From Geomonas azotofigens (lineage in GTDB: Bacteria; Desulfobacterota; Desulfuromonadia; Geobacterales; Geobacteraceae): a DNA stretch of 64,000 nucleotides. The notes beneath the pieces are model-generated. The model searched no databases. It saw nothing but the letters and a program-made list of their open reading frames with translations, and was not told the origin of the DNA. The stretch spans positions 682,001 to 746,000 of the forward strand of contig NZ_JAHLME010000003.1 in assembly GCF_018919395.1 (NCBI RefSeq), read 5' to 3'. Shown here in pieces: positions 9,384 through 17,688 of the stretch (position 1 is the stretch's first letter; the number at the start of each line of letters is the position of its first letter). Both the position numbers and the translations under genes were made by a program.

Positions 9384-11885
9384 ATGGGAAAAGTCGAGAT
9401 CAAAACCAGCACATGTTACGGGTGTGCTCACACGGCCTGCTTCGTAAAGGCGCATTTGGAGGACGGGAAACTGGTGAAGGTGACGCCCGACCCGGAGAAG
9501 ATCTGCATTGACAACTGTCCGCGCGGGTTCCTGGCGCAGGACGGCAAGGCCTCGATCGAGTACCACTACGGGGAGAAGCGCATCAACTACCCGCTCAAGC
9601 GTGCCGGAAAGCGCGGCGAGAACAAGTGGGAGCGAATCTCGTGGGACCAGGCGCTGGACGAGATCGCCGCCAAGCTTCAAGGGCTTAAAGACAATTACGG
9701 ACCGCACTGCGTCTGTTCGGCGACCGGCACCGCCCACCATTCCGACAACAACTGGGTGCCCTGGCGCTGGATGGTCGGTTTCGGAACGGTCAACAAGATC
9801 GGCAACGAGCAGATCTGCTACGGTGCCCAGTTCATTACCTCGGAACATACCTTCGGCTGGACCGCAAGTCCCTTCCCCGATCCGAATACCCCTCCCCAGG
9901 CGGCCGTCCTGGTCGGCAACGCGCACGAGACGGTGCCGCAGCTGTACAACGCCCTGAAAGAGGGGGCGAAGTTCGGCCTGAAGCTGATCGTCGTCGATCC
10001 ACGCGCTACCGCGCCGGTCAATTTTGCCGACCAGTGGCTCCAGATCCGTCCCGGCACCGACATCGCGCTGTGGCTGTGCTGGATCAAGCTGATCATCGAG
10101 AACCACTGGTACGACGAGGAATTCGTCGAGGAGTGGTCTAACTCCCCGTTCCTCGTCCGCAGCGACACCGGCAAAATCCTGCGGGGGGAGGAGCTCGTGG
10201 ACGGCGTTCCCAGGGATGCCTTCGTGGTCTGGAATACCAGGACCGGCGCGCCGTCGATCTGGAACGCCGACGAGCGCGTGTATATCGAGGAGGGGGTAGA
10301 GAAAGCGCTGGAAGGGATCTTCGCGGTAAAGCTCAAAGACGGCAGCGAGGTCGAGTGCAAGACCGTCTGGACCAGGCTCATTGAGCGCGTGGATGAGTGG
10401 ACGCCGGAAAAGGCCGCGGAAGTGACCAACATCCCGGCGCACAAGATCGTCAGAGCCTGTGAGACCTACGCCACCAACACCCCGAGCATGTTCATGACGC
10501 CCGGCCACACCTACGACGCCTTCGCCCCCGGCTCTTCCAGCGTGTACCGCTGCCGCGACATCATCCGCGCCATCGTGGGCAATATCGACCGCTGCGAGAA
10601 CCTGACCGGCTGCTACGACACGGGCAAGCTGGTGAGCATCTACGACATGGAGCTTCGCCCCGACGAGGCGTTCCCGGAGGAAGAGAAGAAAAAGCAGCCG
10701 GGATGGGACCGTTTCCGTGCGCTCACCTTCCAGGGGTTCGATCTGAAGGCCAAGTACGAGAAGAAGCAGTGGGGCGTTGCATCCAACGCCATGTACTCCA
10801 ACCAGGGGCACCACCATATCATCTGGGGGGACATCATTGATGAGAAGCCTGACCGCACCAGGGCGATCATCGTCAACGGTAGCAACCCTCTGGTCAAGTA
10901 CAGCAACTCCAAGCGCGTCTTCGAGGCCTTCAAGAAGCTCGACCTCGCGGTCGCACTCGAATTCACCATGACGCCGACCGCGGTGATGTGCGATTACGTG
11001 CTCCCCATGTCGGACTGGTTCGAGCGTCCCGAGATCGGCCCGTCCACACCGTGCGACATCTTCAACTTCATCCATCTGACCGACGCGGTGATGCCGCCGG
11101 AGTTCGAGCGCCGCTCCGACTACGACGTCTTCAAGGGGCTCGCCGAGCGCCTCGGCTTCGGCCAGGACTGGCAGTGGAAGGACCTCACCGAGTGCTACAA
11201 CTGGCGCGCCCAGGGACTCCTCAAGGAGTACGACTGCAAGGACATCGCCGAGTTCGGCGAGAAGGTCGGCTTCGATTACCCCGCCCCCATCATCGAGCAG
11301 TACAAGCTGAGAAACGGCTTCGCGACCCCCACGGCGAAGGCGGAGGTCTGGTCGGTCATGCTGGAGGAGCTGCGCTACGACCCGCTTCCGGAGTACTACG
11401 AGCCGGCGTTGAGCCCGATCAACGAGCCGGAGCTGAACGCCGAGTACCCGCTTACCTTGATCGGCATCGACCGGCACCTCCCGAACTACCATTCCCAGTT
11501 CTACGAGGTCCCTTCGCTGCGCAAAATGTGTCCGGAACCGATCATGGACATCCATCCCGACGTGGCCCGCAGGATGGATCCTCCCATCGTCGACGGCGAT
11601 TGGGTCTGGATCGAGACGCGCAAAGGGCGGATCAGGCAGCGCGCCAGGCTCACCTTCGGCATCGACCAGACCTGCGTCAGGACCATGCACCATTTCTGGT
11701 ACCCGGAAATGCCCGGCGAGGAGCCCTACGTCCACGGTTTGTTCATCTCCAACACCAACGTGTTGACCGAGGACGACCCCGAGCTGTGCGATCCGGTCTT
11801 CGGGTCCTGGCCGCACACCGCGCTGCCGTGCAAGGTCTACAAGGTGGTGGAAGGGTCCAACCTGGCGGACGACCGGTCAAGGTAG
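9384..11885 (+). CDS. DMSO-reductase-family molybdopterin oxidoreductase, catalytic subunit
   Basis: The 833-residue protein has the N-terminal Fe4S4 domain, the molybdopterin domain (WERISWDQALDEIA at about 75; QIRPGTDIALWL at about 220) and the C-terminal dinucleotide-binding domain (GLFISNTNVLTEDDP). The cluster ligands are C11, C14, C19 and C45: spacing CX2CX4C, one residue longer than the common CX2CX3C, followed by PRG where many family members have xKG. There is no twin-arginine signal, so it is probably cytoplasmic. It is the first gene after the promoter at 9242, with ribosome site GAGGAGG. It resembles the catalytic subunit at 17689 and the start of the one at 63455. In this family such enzymes hydroxylate, hydrate or dehydrogenate small molecules; the substrate here is unknown. 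A ferredoxin-like partner is encoded at 20412. Confidence 0.9.
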   Translation: MGKVEIKTSTCYGCAHTACFVKAHLEDGKLVKVTPDPEKICIDNCPRGFLAQDGKASIEYHYGEKRINYPLKRAGKRGENKWERISWDQALDEIAAKLQGLKDNYGPHCVCSATGTAHHSDNNWVPWRWMVGFGTVNKIGNEQICYGAQFITSEHTFGWTASPFPDPNTPPQAAVLVGNAHETVPQLYNALKEGAKFGLKLIVVDPRATAPVNFADQWLQIRPGTDIALWLCWIKLIIENHWYDEEFVEEWSNSPFLVRSDTGKILRGEELVDGVPRDAFVVWNTRTGAPSIWNADERVYIEEGVEKALEGIFAVKLKDGSEVECKTVWTRLIERVDEWTPEKAAEVTNIPAHKIVRACETYATNTPSMFMTPGHTYDAFAPGSSSVYRCRDIIRAIVGNIDRCENLTGCYDTGKLVSIYDMELRPDEAFPEEEKKKQPGWDRFRALTFQGFDLKAKYEKKQWGVASNAMYSNQGHHHIIWGDIIDEKPDRTRAIIVNGSNPLVKYSNSKRVFEAFKKLDLAVALEFTMTPTAVMCDYVLPMSDWFERPEIGPSTPCDIFNFIHLTDAVMPPEFERRSDYDVFKGLAERLGFGQDWQWKDLTECYNWRAQGLLKEYDCKDIAEFGEKVGFDYPAPIIEQYKLRNGFATPTAKAEVWSVMLEELRYDPLPEYYEPALSPINEPELNAEYPLTLIGIDRHLPNYHSQFYEVPSLRKMCPEPIMDIHPDVARRMDPPIVDGDWVWIETRKGRIRQRARLTFGIDQTCVRTMHHFWYPEMPGEEPYVHGLFISNTNVLTEDDPELCDPVFGSWPHTALPCKVYKVVEGSNLADDRSR

Positions 11886-11905
11886 GAAAGCAAACAGCCA
11901 AAAGC

Positions 11906-12083
11906 AAATCCCCCCTGTCCCCCCTGTCTCAAGGGGGGGACCTAGAGGGGAGATCAACTCTAAATCTGCTCCCCCTGTCCCCCTGTATCAAGGGGGGGAC
12001 CTGGAGCGGGAGATCAACTCTAAATCTGCGCTCCCCCTGTCCGCCTTTGTCAAAGGGGGGACAGGGAGCGGGGGATCGACTCT
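11906..12083 (+). repeat. Three tandem palindromic repeat units
   Basis: Three direct repeats lie head to tail at 11906-11961, 11962-12021 and 12022-12083. Each begins AAATC, carries a C-run and a G-run that can fold (CCCCCTGT...CAAGGGGGG), and ends GAxCAACTCT or GATCGACTCT. Units are 56, 60 and 62 bases. They fill most of the space between the first molybdoenzyme and the SDR gene. They could reduce read-through between the two genes, or be a REP-like element. Confidence 0.85.
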
Positions 12084-12114
12084 AAATCTACGCTGAATGA
12101 AAAAGGAGATAGCC

Positions 12115-12996
12115 ATGTCAGAGGATCTGAAGATTACAGACAAGAAACTGGTAGGTAAGACCGCCATCATCACCGGGGCCTCCCGCGGCATGGGAAGGGC
12201 CGCCGCGATACTGTTCGGAGCCCACGGCGCCGATGTCGTGGTGAATTACCAAAAGGACAAGGAGGCCGCCGACCAGGTCGTCAGCAAGATCAGGGAACTG
12301 GGGGGAAAGGCCATCGCGGTCAAGGCCGACGTCGGCAAGATCTCAGAGCTTCCCGGGCTGATCGACGCCTGCATCAAGGAGTTCGGCAAGCTCGACATCC
12401 TGTACCACAACGCCGCCATCCACTGGGTGGCCGGGGAGCTTGAGGACGTGACCGAGGAGGTATGGGACGTGACCTACAACAGCATCATCAAGGGACCGTT
12501 CTTCCTGACCAAGCTGGCCATCCCGCATCTGCAGAAGTCGAAGGGATCCATCCTCTTCACCTCCACCAGTTCGGCCGGCACCGCCACCCCGGCGGACCCG
12601 CACTACATGACCGCCAAGAACGCGGTCAACGCGCTGTACCGCATCCTGGCGGGGTGGCTCGCTCCCGAGGTCCGCGTCAACTGCGTGGTTCCGGGCTTCG
12701 TCATGACCGACATGTTCCGCCACCACCCGCCGCAGATGTGGGACGCCCTGGCCGGCATGGTGCCGATGCACCGGATGGCGACCCCGATGGATGTCGCCAA
12801 CGCGGCGCTCTACCTCGTTTCCGACGATGCCTCCTACGTCACCGGCGTCTCCGTCGAGGTGGACGGCGGCAGGTCCTCGGCGATCCCCAGGCGCAACATC
12901 CTCCCGGCGCTCCAGGCCATGAAGCCGGGGCTGGGCCATTACGACAAGAGCGCCTACGGCGAGGCCGCCATCAAGACCATGGACGTGGGGCTGTAA
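12115..12996 (+). CDS. Short-chain dehydrogenase/reductase (SDR)
   Basis: The 293-residue protein is a classical NAD(P)-dependent SDR. The nucleotide motif TGASRGMG is at residues 20-27, NAA at 99-101, the catalytic Ser at 152 or 153, and the catalytic YMTAK at 164-168. The ATG at 12115 is preferred over the in-frame ATG at 12097 because AAGGAG lies 6 bases ahead of it. SDRs oxidise alcohols or reduce ketones, so here it probably interconverts a hydroxyl and a carbonyl in the pathway served by the flanking molybdoenzymes and the E1/E2 complex. The C-terminal 45 residues after the cofactor domain (SAIPRRNILPALQAM...) are slightly longer than in minimal SDRs. The substrate cannot be read from the sequence. 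Confidence 0.92.
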   Translation: MSEDLKITDKKLVGKTAIITGASRGMGRAAAILFGAHGADVVVNYQKDKEAADQVVSKIRELGGKAIAVKADVGKISELPGLIDACIKEFGKLDILYHNAAIHWVAGELEDVTEEVWDVTYNSIIKGPFFLTKLAIPHLQKSKGSILFTSTSSAGTATPADPHYMTAKNAVNALYRILAGWLAPEVRVNCVVPGFVMTDMFRHHPPQMWDALAGMVPMHRMATPMDVANAALYLVSDDASYVTGVSVEVDGGRSSAIPRRNILPALQAMKPGLGHYDKSAYGEAAIKTMDVGL

Positions 12997-13070
12997 TCCC
13001 CCCCTTTGAACAGGGGGGATATCGAGTCGGCAAGCAGCCAAGGGGACAGGCCTCTGCGGAGCCTGTCCCC
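12996..13070 (+). repeat. Two adjacent intergenic palindromes
   Basis: The first hairpin is ATCCCCCC / GGGGGGAT (12996-13020, 9-base loop) right at the SDR stop codon. The second is GGGGACAGGC / GCCTGTCCCC (13042-13070). The second shares its GGGACAGGC core with the palindrome at 20334-20378. They may act as processing sites, weak terminators or REP elements between the SDR and the M24-like gene. Confidence 0.75.
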
Positions 13071-13106
13071 CGGCAGACACACCTACACCGATAAAGGGAG
13101 TTCGTC

Positions 13107-14327
13107 ATGACTCTGGGTATCAACGCAACCGACCTGGAACGCCGCGTCGATTTCGACGCAATGCGGGCATACAAGCTGGACAGGATTCAACAACAACTGG
13201 TGGAGAAGAACCTCGGGGCCATGATCTGCTTCGACCCCGACAACATCCGCTACGCCACCTCCACCGCCCTTGGTGACTGGAGCCGGGACAAGTACGTCCG
13301 CTGGGCCGTGATCCCCAGGGGAGGCAAGCCGGTCCTCTTCGAGGTCGGGTCGGCCGCCGAGGTGAAAAAGGAGCTTTGCCCCTGGCTCGAGCGGGAGAAC
13401 ATCCAGCCCGGCGGCGGCTGGCTGCGCGGCGCCAATCACCCCGTGGGGAACGCCGTCATGCTGGGTGCGACCACGGCCAAGATCCACCAGGTGCTCGCCG
13501 CCAACAAGGTGGAGAAGGAACCGATCGGCATCGACAGCGTCGACCTTTACATCCTGGGCGCCCTGAAGGAGAAGGACCTCAACATCGTCAACGGCTGGGA
13601 CGTGATGTGGGACGCCCGGGTCATCAAGTCGCCGGACGAGCTGAAGCTGATCGAGACCTCCGCCTCGCTGGCGGACGGCTGCTGGGAGCACGTCGCCAAC
13701 TTCATTCGCCCCGGCGTCAGGGAGAGCGACATCGTGGCCGAGATCTACGGCTGGATGCTCAGCCACGGGGCCGACCGGATGACAGGGGTGAACTGCGTGT
13801 CAGGGCCGAGAAGCAACCCGCACCCGCACGACTGCTCCGACCGGATGATCCGCCCCGGCGAACTGGTCTTCATCGACATCATGAGCCACTACCTTGGCTA
13901 CGGCACCTGCTACTACCGCACCTTCGCCACCACCCGCGCGACGCAAAAGCAGAAGGACCTCTACAAGAAGGCCTACGACTGGCTGCAGCGCTCCATCGAG
14001 GTGGTCAAGCCGGGCATCACCACCTCGGACATCGCCCGTCAGTGGCCCTCGGCGCAGGAACTGGGCTTCCCCAACGAGATGGCCGCCGCAGGCCTTTGCA
14101 TAGGTCACGGCATCGGCCTCAGCATCCACGAGAAGCCGTTCATCACCCGGGCCTTGATCGACTGCCCGTCGCAGATCGAGGCGGGGATGCATTTTGCGCT
14201 GGAGACCTTCTGTGGCGACGGTGACGACGGGGCCAGGATCGAGTCCCAGATCATCGTGACCGAGACCGGCCACAAGGTCATCACCCAGTGGCCCTGCGAG
14301 GAGCTGATGGTCTGCGCGCCGCGCTAG
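13107..14327 (+). CDS. Creatinase/M24-fold hydrolase with altered metal site
   Basis: The 406-residue protein has the two-domain layout of M24B proteins: an N-terminal creatinase-like domain (about 1-160) and a C-terminal pita-bread domain. By alignment with methionine aminopeptidase motifs the metal ligands are D257, C268 (in YGTCYYRTF, where the family has Asp), H334, E366 and E379, and the second His H341 is present. One ligand is therefore changed from Asp to Cys while the others remain. Non-peptidase members of this fold include creatinase, ectoine hydrolase DoeA and the DMSP lyase DddP. Its position between an SDR and a TPP-dependent complex argues for a catabolic rather than peptidase role. 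A good ribosome site (AGGGAG) precedes the ATG. Confidence 0.85.
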   Translation: MTLGINATDLERRVDFDAMRAYKLDRIQQQLVEKNLGAMICFDPDNIRYATSTALGDWSRDKYVRWAVIPRGGKPVLFEVGSAAEVKKELCPWLERENIQPGGGWLRGANHPVGNAVMLGATTAKIHQVLAANKVEKEPIGIDSVDLYILGALKEKDLNIVNGWDVMWDARVIKSPDELKLIETSASLADGCWEHVANFIRPGVRESDIVAEIYGWMLSHGADRMTGVNCVSGPRSNPHPHDCSDRMIRPGELVFIDIMSHYLGYGTCYYRTFATTRATQKQKDLYKKAYDWLQRSIEVVKPGITTSDIARQWPSAQELGFPNEMAAAGLCIGHGIGLSIHEKPFITRALIDCPSQIEAGMHFALETFCGDGDDGARIESQIIVTETGHKVITQWPCEELMVCAPR

Positions 14328-14351
14328 CGGAGACCGCCTGAGGGAGACAAC

Positions 14352-15332
14352 ATGAAAGAACTGAGCAAGCAGGATCTGTTGCACCTATACCGAAGCCTGA
14401 TCCGGACCAGGAAGTTCGATCAGCTCAATGTGAGGCTCGCCGCCGAAGGGAAGCTTCTCACCTTCTACCACAGCGCCCACGGCCACGAGGCGGTCGGCGT
14501 CGGGGCGAGCTCGCTGGCGCGGGACGACGACTACCTCTTCATCCACCACCGGGGCCATGGCCTCCCCTACAGCATTCCCCGCGGCATCGACCCGAAAAGC
14601 TGCGTTGCCGAACACATGGGGAGAGCTACCGGCTGGGGCGGAGGGATCACCGGCTTTCACGCGGTGGACAAGGAGAAGGGAGTGCTTTCCTCGGCCGGCA
14701 CCATCGGCTCCGGGTTCGTGCTCAGCGCGGGCTACGGTCTTGCGGCCAAGAAGAACGGCAGGGGCCAGATCGCCTTTTGCTTTTCGGGCGACGGCGGGGT
14801 GCAGCGCGGGCAGTTTCACGAGGCGATGAACCTCTGCGCCGCCTGGAAGCTCCCTGTGGTGTTCGTCGTCGAGAACAACGGCATGGCCTGGTTCACCCCC
14901 AACTGTGACACCACCGCGGTGGAGCACGTGGCGGACCTGGCCAAGGCGTACCAGGTCCCCGGCGAGATCGTGGACGGCATGGACGTCCTCGCCGTCTACC
15001 GCGCCACCGAAAAGGCGGTGGAGCGGGCGAGGAAGGGGGAGGGACCATCGCTCATCGAGTGCAAGACCTTCCGCTACCGCCCGCATTCCGAGGGGCGCCC
15101 GGACGTCAGCCACTACGAGCCCAGGAGCAAGGAGGAGATCGCCTCCTGGATGGAGCGTGACCCGGTCAGGCTCTTCGAGGAGAAGCTCCTCAAGAAGAAG
15201 GTGCTGACCGCGGCGCTGATCGAGGAGATCGCCAGGGAGGCGGACGAAGAGTCCGCAGCCGCCGAGAAATTCTCCTTCGACAGCCCCTTCCCCGATCCCG
15301 CGAGACTGCCCGACATGGTCTACGCGCCCTGA
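14352..15332 (+). CDS. TPP-dependent 2-oxoacid/acetoin dehydrogenase E1 alpha
   Basis: The 326-residue protein matches the E1 alpha subunit of pyruvate, branched-chain oxoacid and acetoin dehydrogenase complexes. The thiamine diphosphate motif begins GDG at 146-148 and ends NN at 175-176. The length and the conserved HGHEAVGVGA and HHRGHG segments fit the acetoin-dehydrogenase group better than the long E1 forms. It is followed by E1 beta after 12 bases and by E2, forming an operon unit. Acetoin-type complexes cleave a C-C bond next to a carbonyl and pass the acyl group to lipoyl-E2. The actual substrate is inferred only from context. Confidence 0.93.
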   Translation: MKELSKQDLLHLYRSLIRTRKFDQLNVRLAAEGKLLTFYHSAHGHEAVGVGASSLARDDDYLFIHHRGHGLPYSIPRGIDPKSCVAEHMGRATGWGGGITGFHAVDKEKGVLSSAGTIGSGFVLSAGYGLAAKKNGRGQIAFCFSGDGGVQRGQFHEAMNLCAAWKLPVVFVVENNGMAWFTPNCDTTAVEHVADLAKAYQVPGEIVDGMDVLAVYRATEKAVERARKGEGPSLIECKTFRYRPHSEGRPDVSHYEPRSKEEIASWMERDPVRLFEEKLLKKKVLTAALIEEIAREADEESAAAEKFSFDSPFPDPARLPDMVYAP

Positions 15333-15344
15333 ATGGAGTGAGAG

Positions 15345-16310
15345 ATGAAAGAACTAATGTACTGGAATGCCATCTCCGAGGCCATCGCAGAGGAGATGGC
15401 CAGGGATGAGAAGGTATTTGTCATCGGCGAGAACGTCCAGGAAAGCCCGTTTCTGGCCACCAAAGGACTCGTGCAGCAATTCGGACCGGAGCGGGTCATG
15501 GATGCGCCGCTCAGCGAACTGGCCATAGCCGGCGCCACCGTGGGGGCCGCCATGGCCGGCTACCGCCCGGTCTGCGACCTTACCTTCGCCGACTTCATCT
15601 ACTGCGCAGCCGACGAGGTGCTCATGAAGGCGGCGCAGCAGTACTTCATCCACAACGGCGAGGTGGGGGTCCCCTGCGTGTTCCTCGGGGTGGCGGGCGG
15701 AGGCTTCGGCAACGGCCCGGAACACTCCCGCATCCCGGCCGCCATGGTCATGCACAACCCCGGCCTCAAGCTGGCCATGCCCAGCAACCCTTACGACGCC
15801 AAGGGGCTCATGAAGGCGGCCATCCGGGACAACAACCCGGTCTGCTTCTTCTTCCACAAGAAGTGCATGCCGATGAAGCAGGCCATTCCCGACGAGGAGT
15901 ACGTCATCCCGCTTGGCCAGGCCGAGGTGAAGCGCAGCGGTACCGACGTCACCGTGGTGGCCACCTCCTACATGGTCAACCTGGCGCTGGAGGCGGCCAA
16001 GCAGCTGGAAGGGAAGCTCTCCGTAGAGGTGATCGACCCGAGGACGCTGGTGCCGCTGGACATGGAGACCATCGTCGCATCGGTGAAGAAGACCAACCGG
16101 GTGGTGATCATCGACGAGGACACCGAGTGCTGCGGAGTGGCGGCGGAGATCGCCCAGCAGATCAACGAGCAGGCCTTCGACTACCTGGATGCGCCGGTGA
16201 GCCGGCTGTGCGCGGCCAACTCGCCGATAGCGGGGGCGGCCATGGAGAAGTACGTCATCCCGCAGCTGCCGCAGGTGATCAAGGCGATCGAGACGGCGGC
16301 GGGGATTTAG
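15345..16310 (+). CDS. TPP-dependent 2-oxoacid/acetoin dehydrogenase E1 beta
   Basis: The 321-residue protein is a transketolase-like E1 beta subunit. It starts KELMYWNAISEAIAEEM and contains the family segments VFVIGENVQ, GFGNGPEHS (a variant of the usual xGGQHSQ region) and the C-terminal transketolase domain (SVEVIDPRTLVPLD). It pairs with the E1 alpha subunit immediately upstream. It is separated from the E2 gene by 21 bases. Function as part of the complex is secure; substrate is not. Confidence 0.93.
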   Translation: MKELMYWNAISEAIAEEMARDEKVFVIGENVQESPFLATKGLVQQFGPERVMDAPLSELAIAGATVGAAMAGYRPVCDLTFADFIYCAADEVLMKAAQQYFIHNGEVGVPCVFLGVAGGGFGNGPEHSRIPAAMVMHNPGLKLAMPSNPYDAKGLMKAAIRDNNPVCFFFHKKCMPMKQAIPDEEYVIPLGQAEVKRSGTDVTVVATSYMVNLALEAAKQLEGKLSVEVIDPRTLVPLDMETIVASVKKTNRVVIIDEDTECCGVAAEIAQQINEQAFDYLDAPVSRLCAANSPIAGAAMEKYVIPQLPQVIKAIETAAGI

Positions 16311-16331
16311 AGACAAGTAGGAGAGGGCGCT

Positions 16332-17648
16332 ATGTTAACCAAACTTTTCATCCCCAAGCTGGGGATGACCATGGAGAAGGCCACCGTCGCCGAGTGGCGC
16401 TACCGGCAGGGGGACCGGGTGGAGAAGGACGCCCCGGTGCTGGTGATCGACACCGAGAAGGTGGCCAACGAAATCGAGGCGCCGGTGGCCGGCAAGCTGG
16501 TGATTGTGGCTGCCGTCGGCGACGAAGTTCCGTGCGGTGAGGTGGTGGGCTACATCGCCGAGACCGAGGAGGAGTACGCCCAGGCCCTGAAGGGTGGAGC
16601 CGGGTCGGCCTCAACCGCACCGGCTGCAGCGGAAACTGGCGGCGGAGAGCCGGTTCCGGCGGCGGCCCCGGCGGCCTCCGCGGCTCCCTGCGCATGCGCC
16701 GGGGAGCGGGTGAAGATTTCGCCGCTGGCGCGCCGGATGGCGGCGGAGCAGGGGATCGACCCGGGGAGCATAGCCGGGAGCGGGCCGGGGGGGCGCATCG
16801 TCCGCAAGGACGTCGAGGCTGCCACGAGCCGGCCGGTCTCGGCCGCCGTGCCGGCGGTCGCCCCGGTCCCGGTGGAAGGGGAGAGGCAGCTTCGGAGCCA
16901 GTCCCCCTGCAAGGCAGCGGTGCCGGCCTTCGGCAAGAGCGCCAAAGCGGTGCTGTCGCTCAAGGGGATCCGGAAGGTGATCTCGGAGCACATGCAGCAC
17001 AGCCACAGCGTTTCCGCGCCGGTCTCGGTGCTCTCCGAAGTGGACATGACCCAGATGATCGCCCTGCGCGAGCGGCTCAACGAGAAGTTGGCCCCCGCGG
17101 GGCCGGGCATCACCTACACCGACCTCTTCGTCATGGCGGCGGCCAGGGCGCTCAAGAGGACGCCGATCATGAATTCCAGCCTGATCGGCAACGAGATCCT
17201 GCTCTGGGACGAGGTCAACATCGGGTTCGCCGTCTCGACCCGGATGGAGGACGGCAACAACGCCCTGGTGGTGCCGGTCATCCACAACGCCGACCGGCTC
17301 ACGCTGCGTGAGATCAGCGCGCGCCGCAAAGACCTGATGGAGCGCGCCAGGGCGGGGAAGCTCTCCGTGGATGAGACCTCCGGTGGGACCTTCACCATCA
17401 CCAACACCGGCACGCTGGGACCGGTCTGGCATGTGCAGACCCCGGTCATCAACCAGCCGGAGGCGGCCATACTGGGAACCGCCAGCATCGTGGACCGCCC
17501 GGCCATCGTAGACGGCGCCATCGCCATCAGGCCGATCATGCCGGTTTCCATCACCTTCGACCACCGCATCATGGACGGGGCGCCGCCGGGGGAGTTTCTC
17601 GGCCACCTGCACGAGATGCTGACCGACCCGCAGATGATGCTGGTGTGA
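16332..17648 (+). CDS. Dihydrolipoyl acyltransferase (E2)
   Basis: The 438-residue protein has one lipoyl domain (about 1-80, with the lipoylated Lys predicted at K43 in DTEKV), an Ala/Pro-rich linker (about 90-125), a peripheral subunit-binding domain (ISPLARRMAAEQGID..., about 133-168), a second linker and the acyltransferase domain with the active-site motif HRIMDG (H411, D415). It transfers the acyl group formed by E1 to CoA. No E3 (dihydrolipoamide dehydrogenase) gene is present in this window, so a shared E3 elsewhere is needed. A LipB-LipA fusion gene at 55481 could supply its lipoyl group. Confidence 0.95.
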   Translation: MLTKLFIPKLGMTMEKATVAEWRYRQGDRVEKDAPVLVIDTEKVANEIEAPVAGKLVIVAAVGDEVPCGEVVGYIAETEEEYAQALKGGAGSASTAPAAAETGGGEPVPAAAPAASAAPCACAGERVKISPLARRMAAEQGIDPGSIAGSGPGGRIVRKDVEAATSRPVSAAVPAVAPVPVEGERQLRSQSPCKAAVPAFGKSAKAVLSLKGIRKVISEHMQHSHSVSAPVSVLSEVDMTQMIALRERLNEKLAPAGPGITYTDLFVMAAARALKRTPIMNSSLIGNEILLWDEVNIGFAVSTRMEDGNNALVVPVIHNADRLTLREISARRKDLMERARAGKLSVDETSGGTFTITNTGTLGPVWHVQTPVINQPEAAILGTASIVDRPAIVDGAIAIRPIMPVSITFDHRIMDGAPPGEFLGHLHEMLTDPQMMLV

Positions 17649-17688
17649 GAGCCGGATACAGAACGATTACACGCAAAAGGAGTGTCGG

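Noticed and set aside
9270-11816. Very long open frame on the minus strand opposite the first molybdoenzyme (848 codons)
   Set aside because: The high GC content makes the opposite strand open. The translation has no domain, and the plus-strand protein is a clear family member. The same applies to the 938-codon frame at 17569-20385 on the minus strand.
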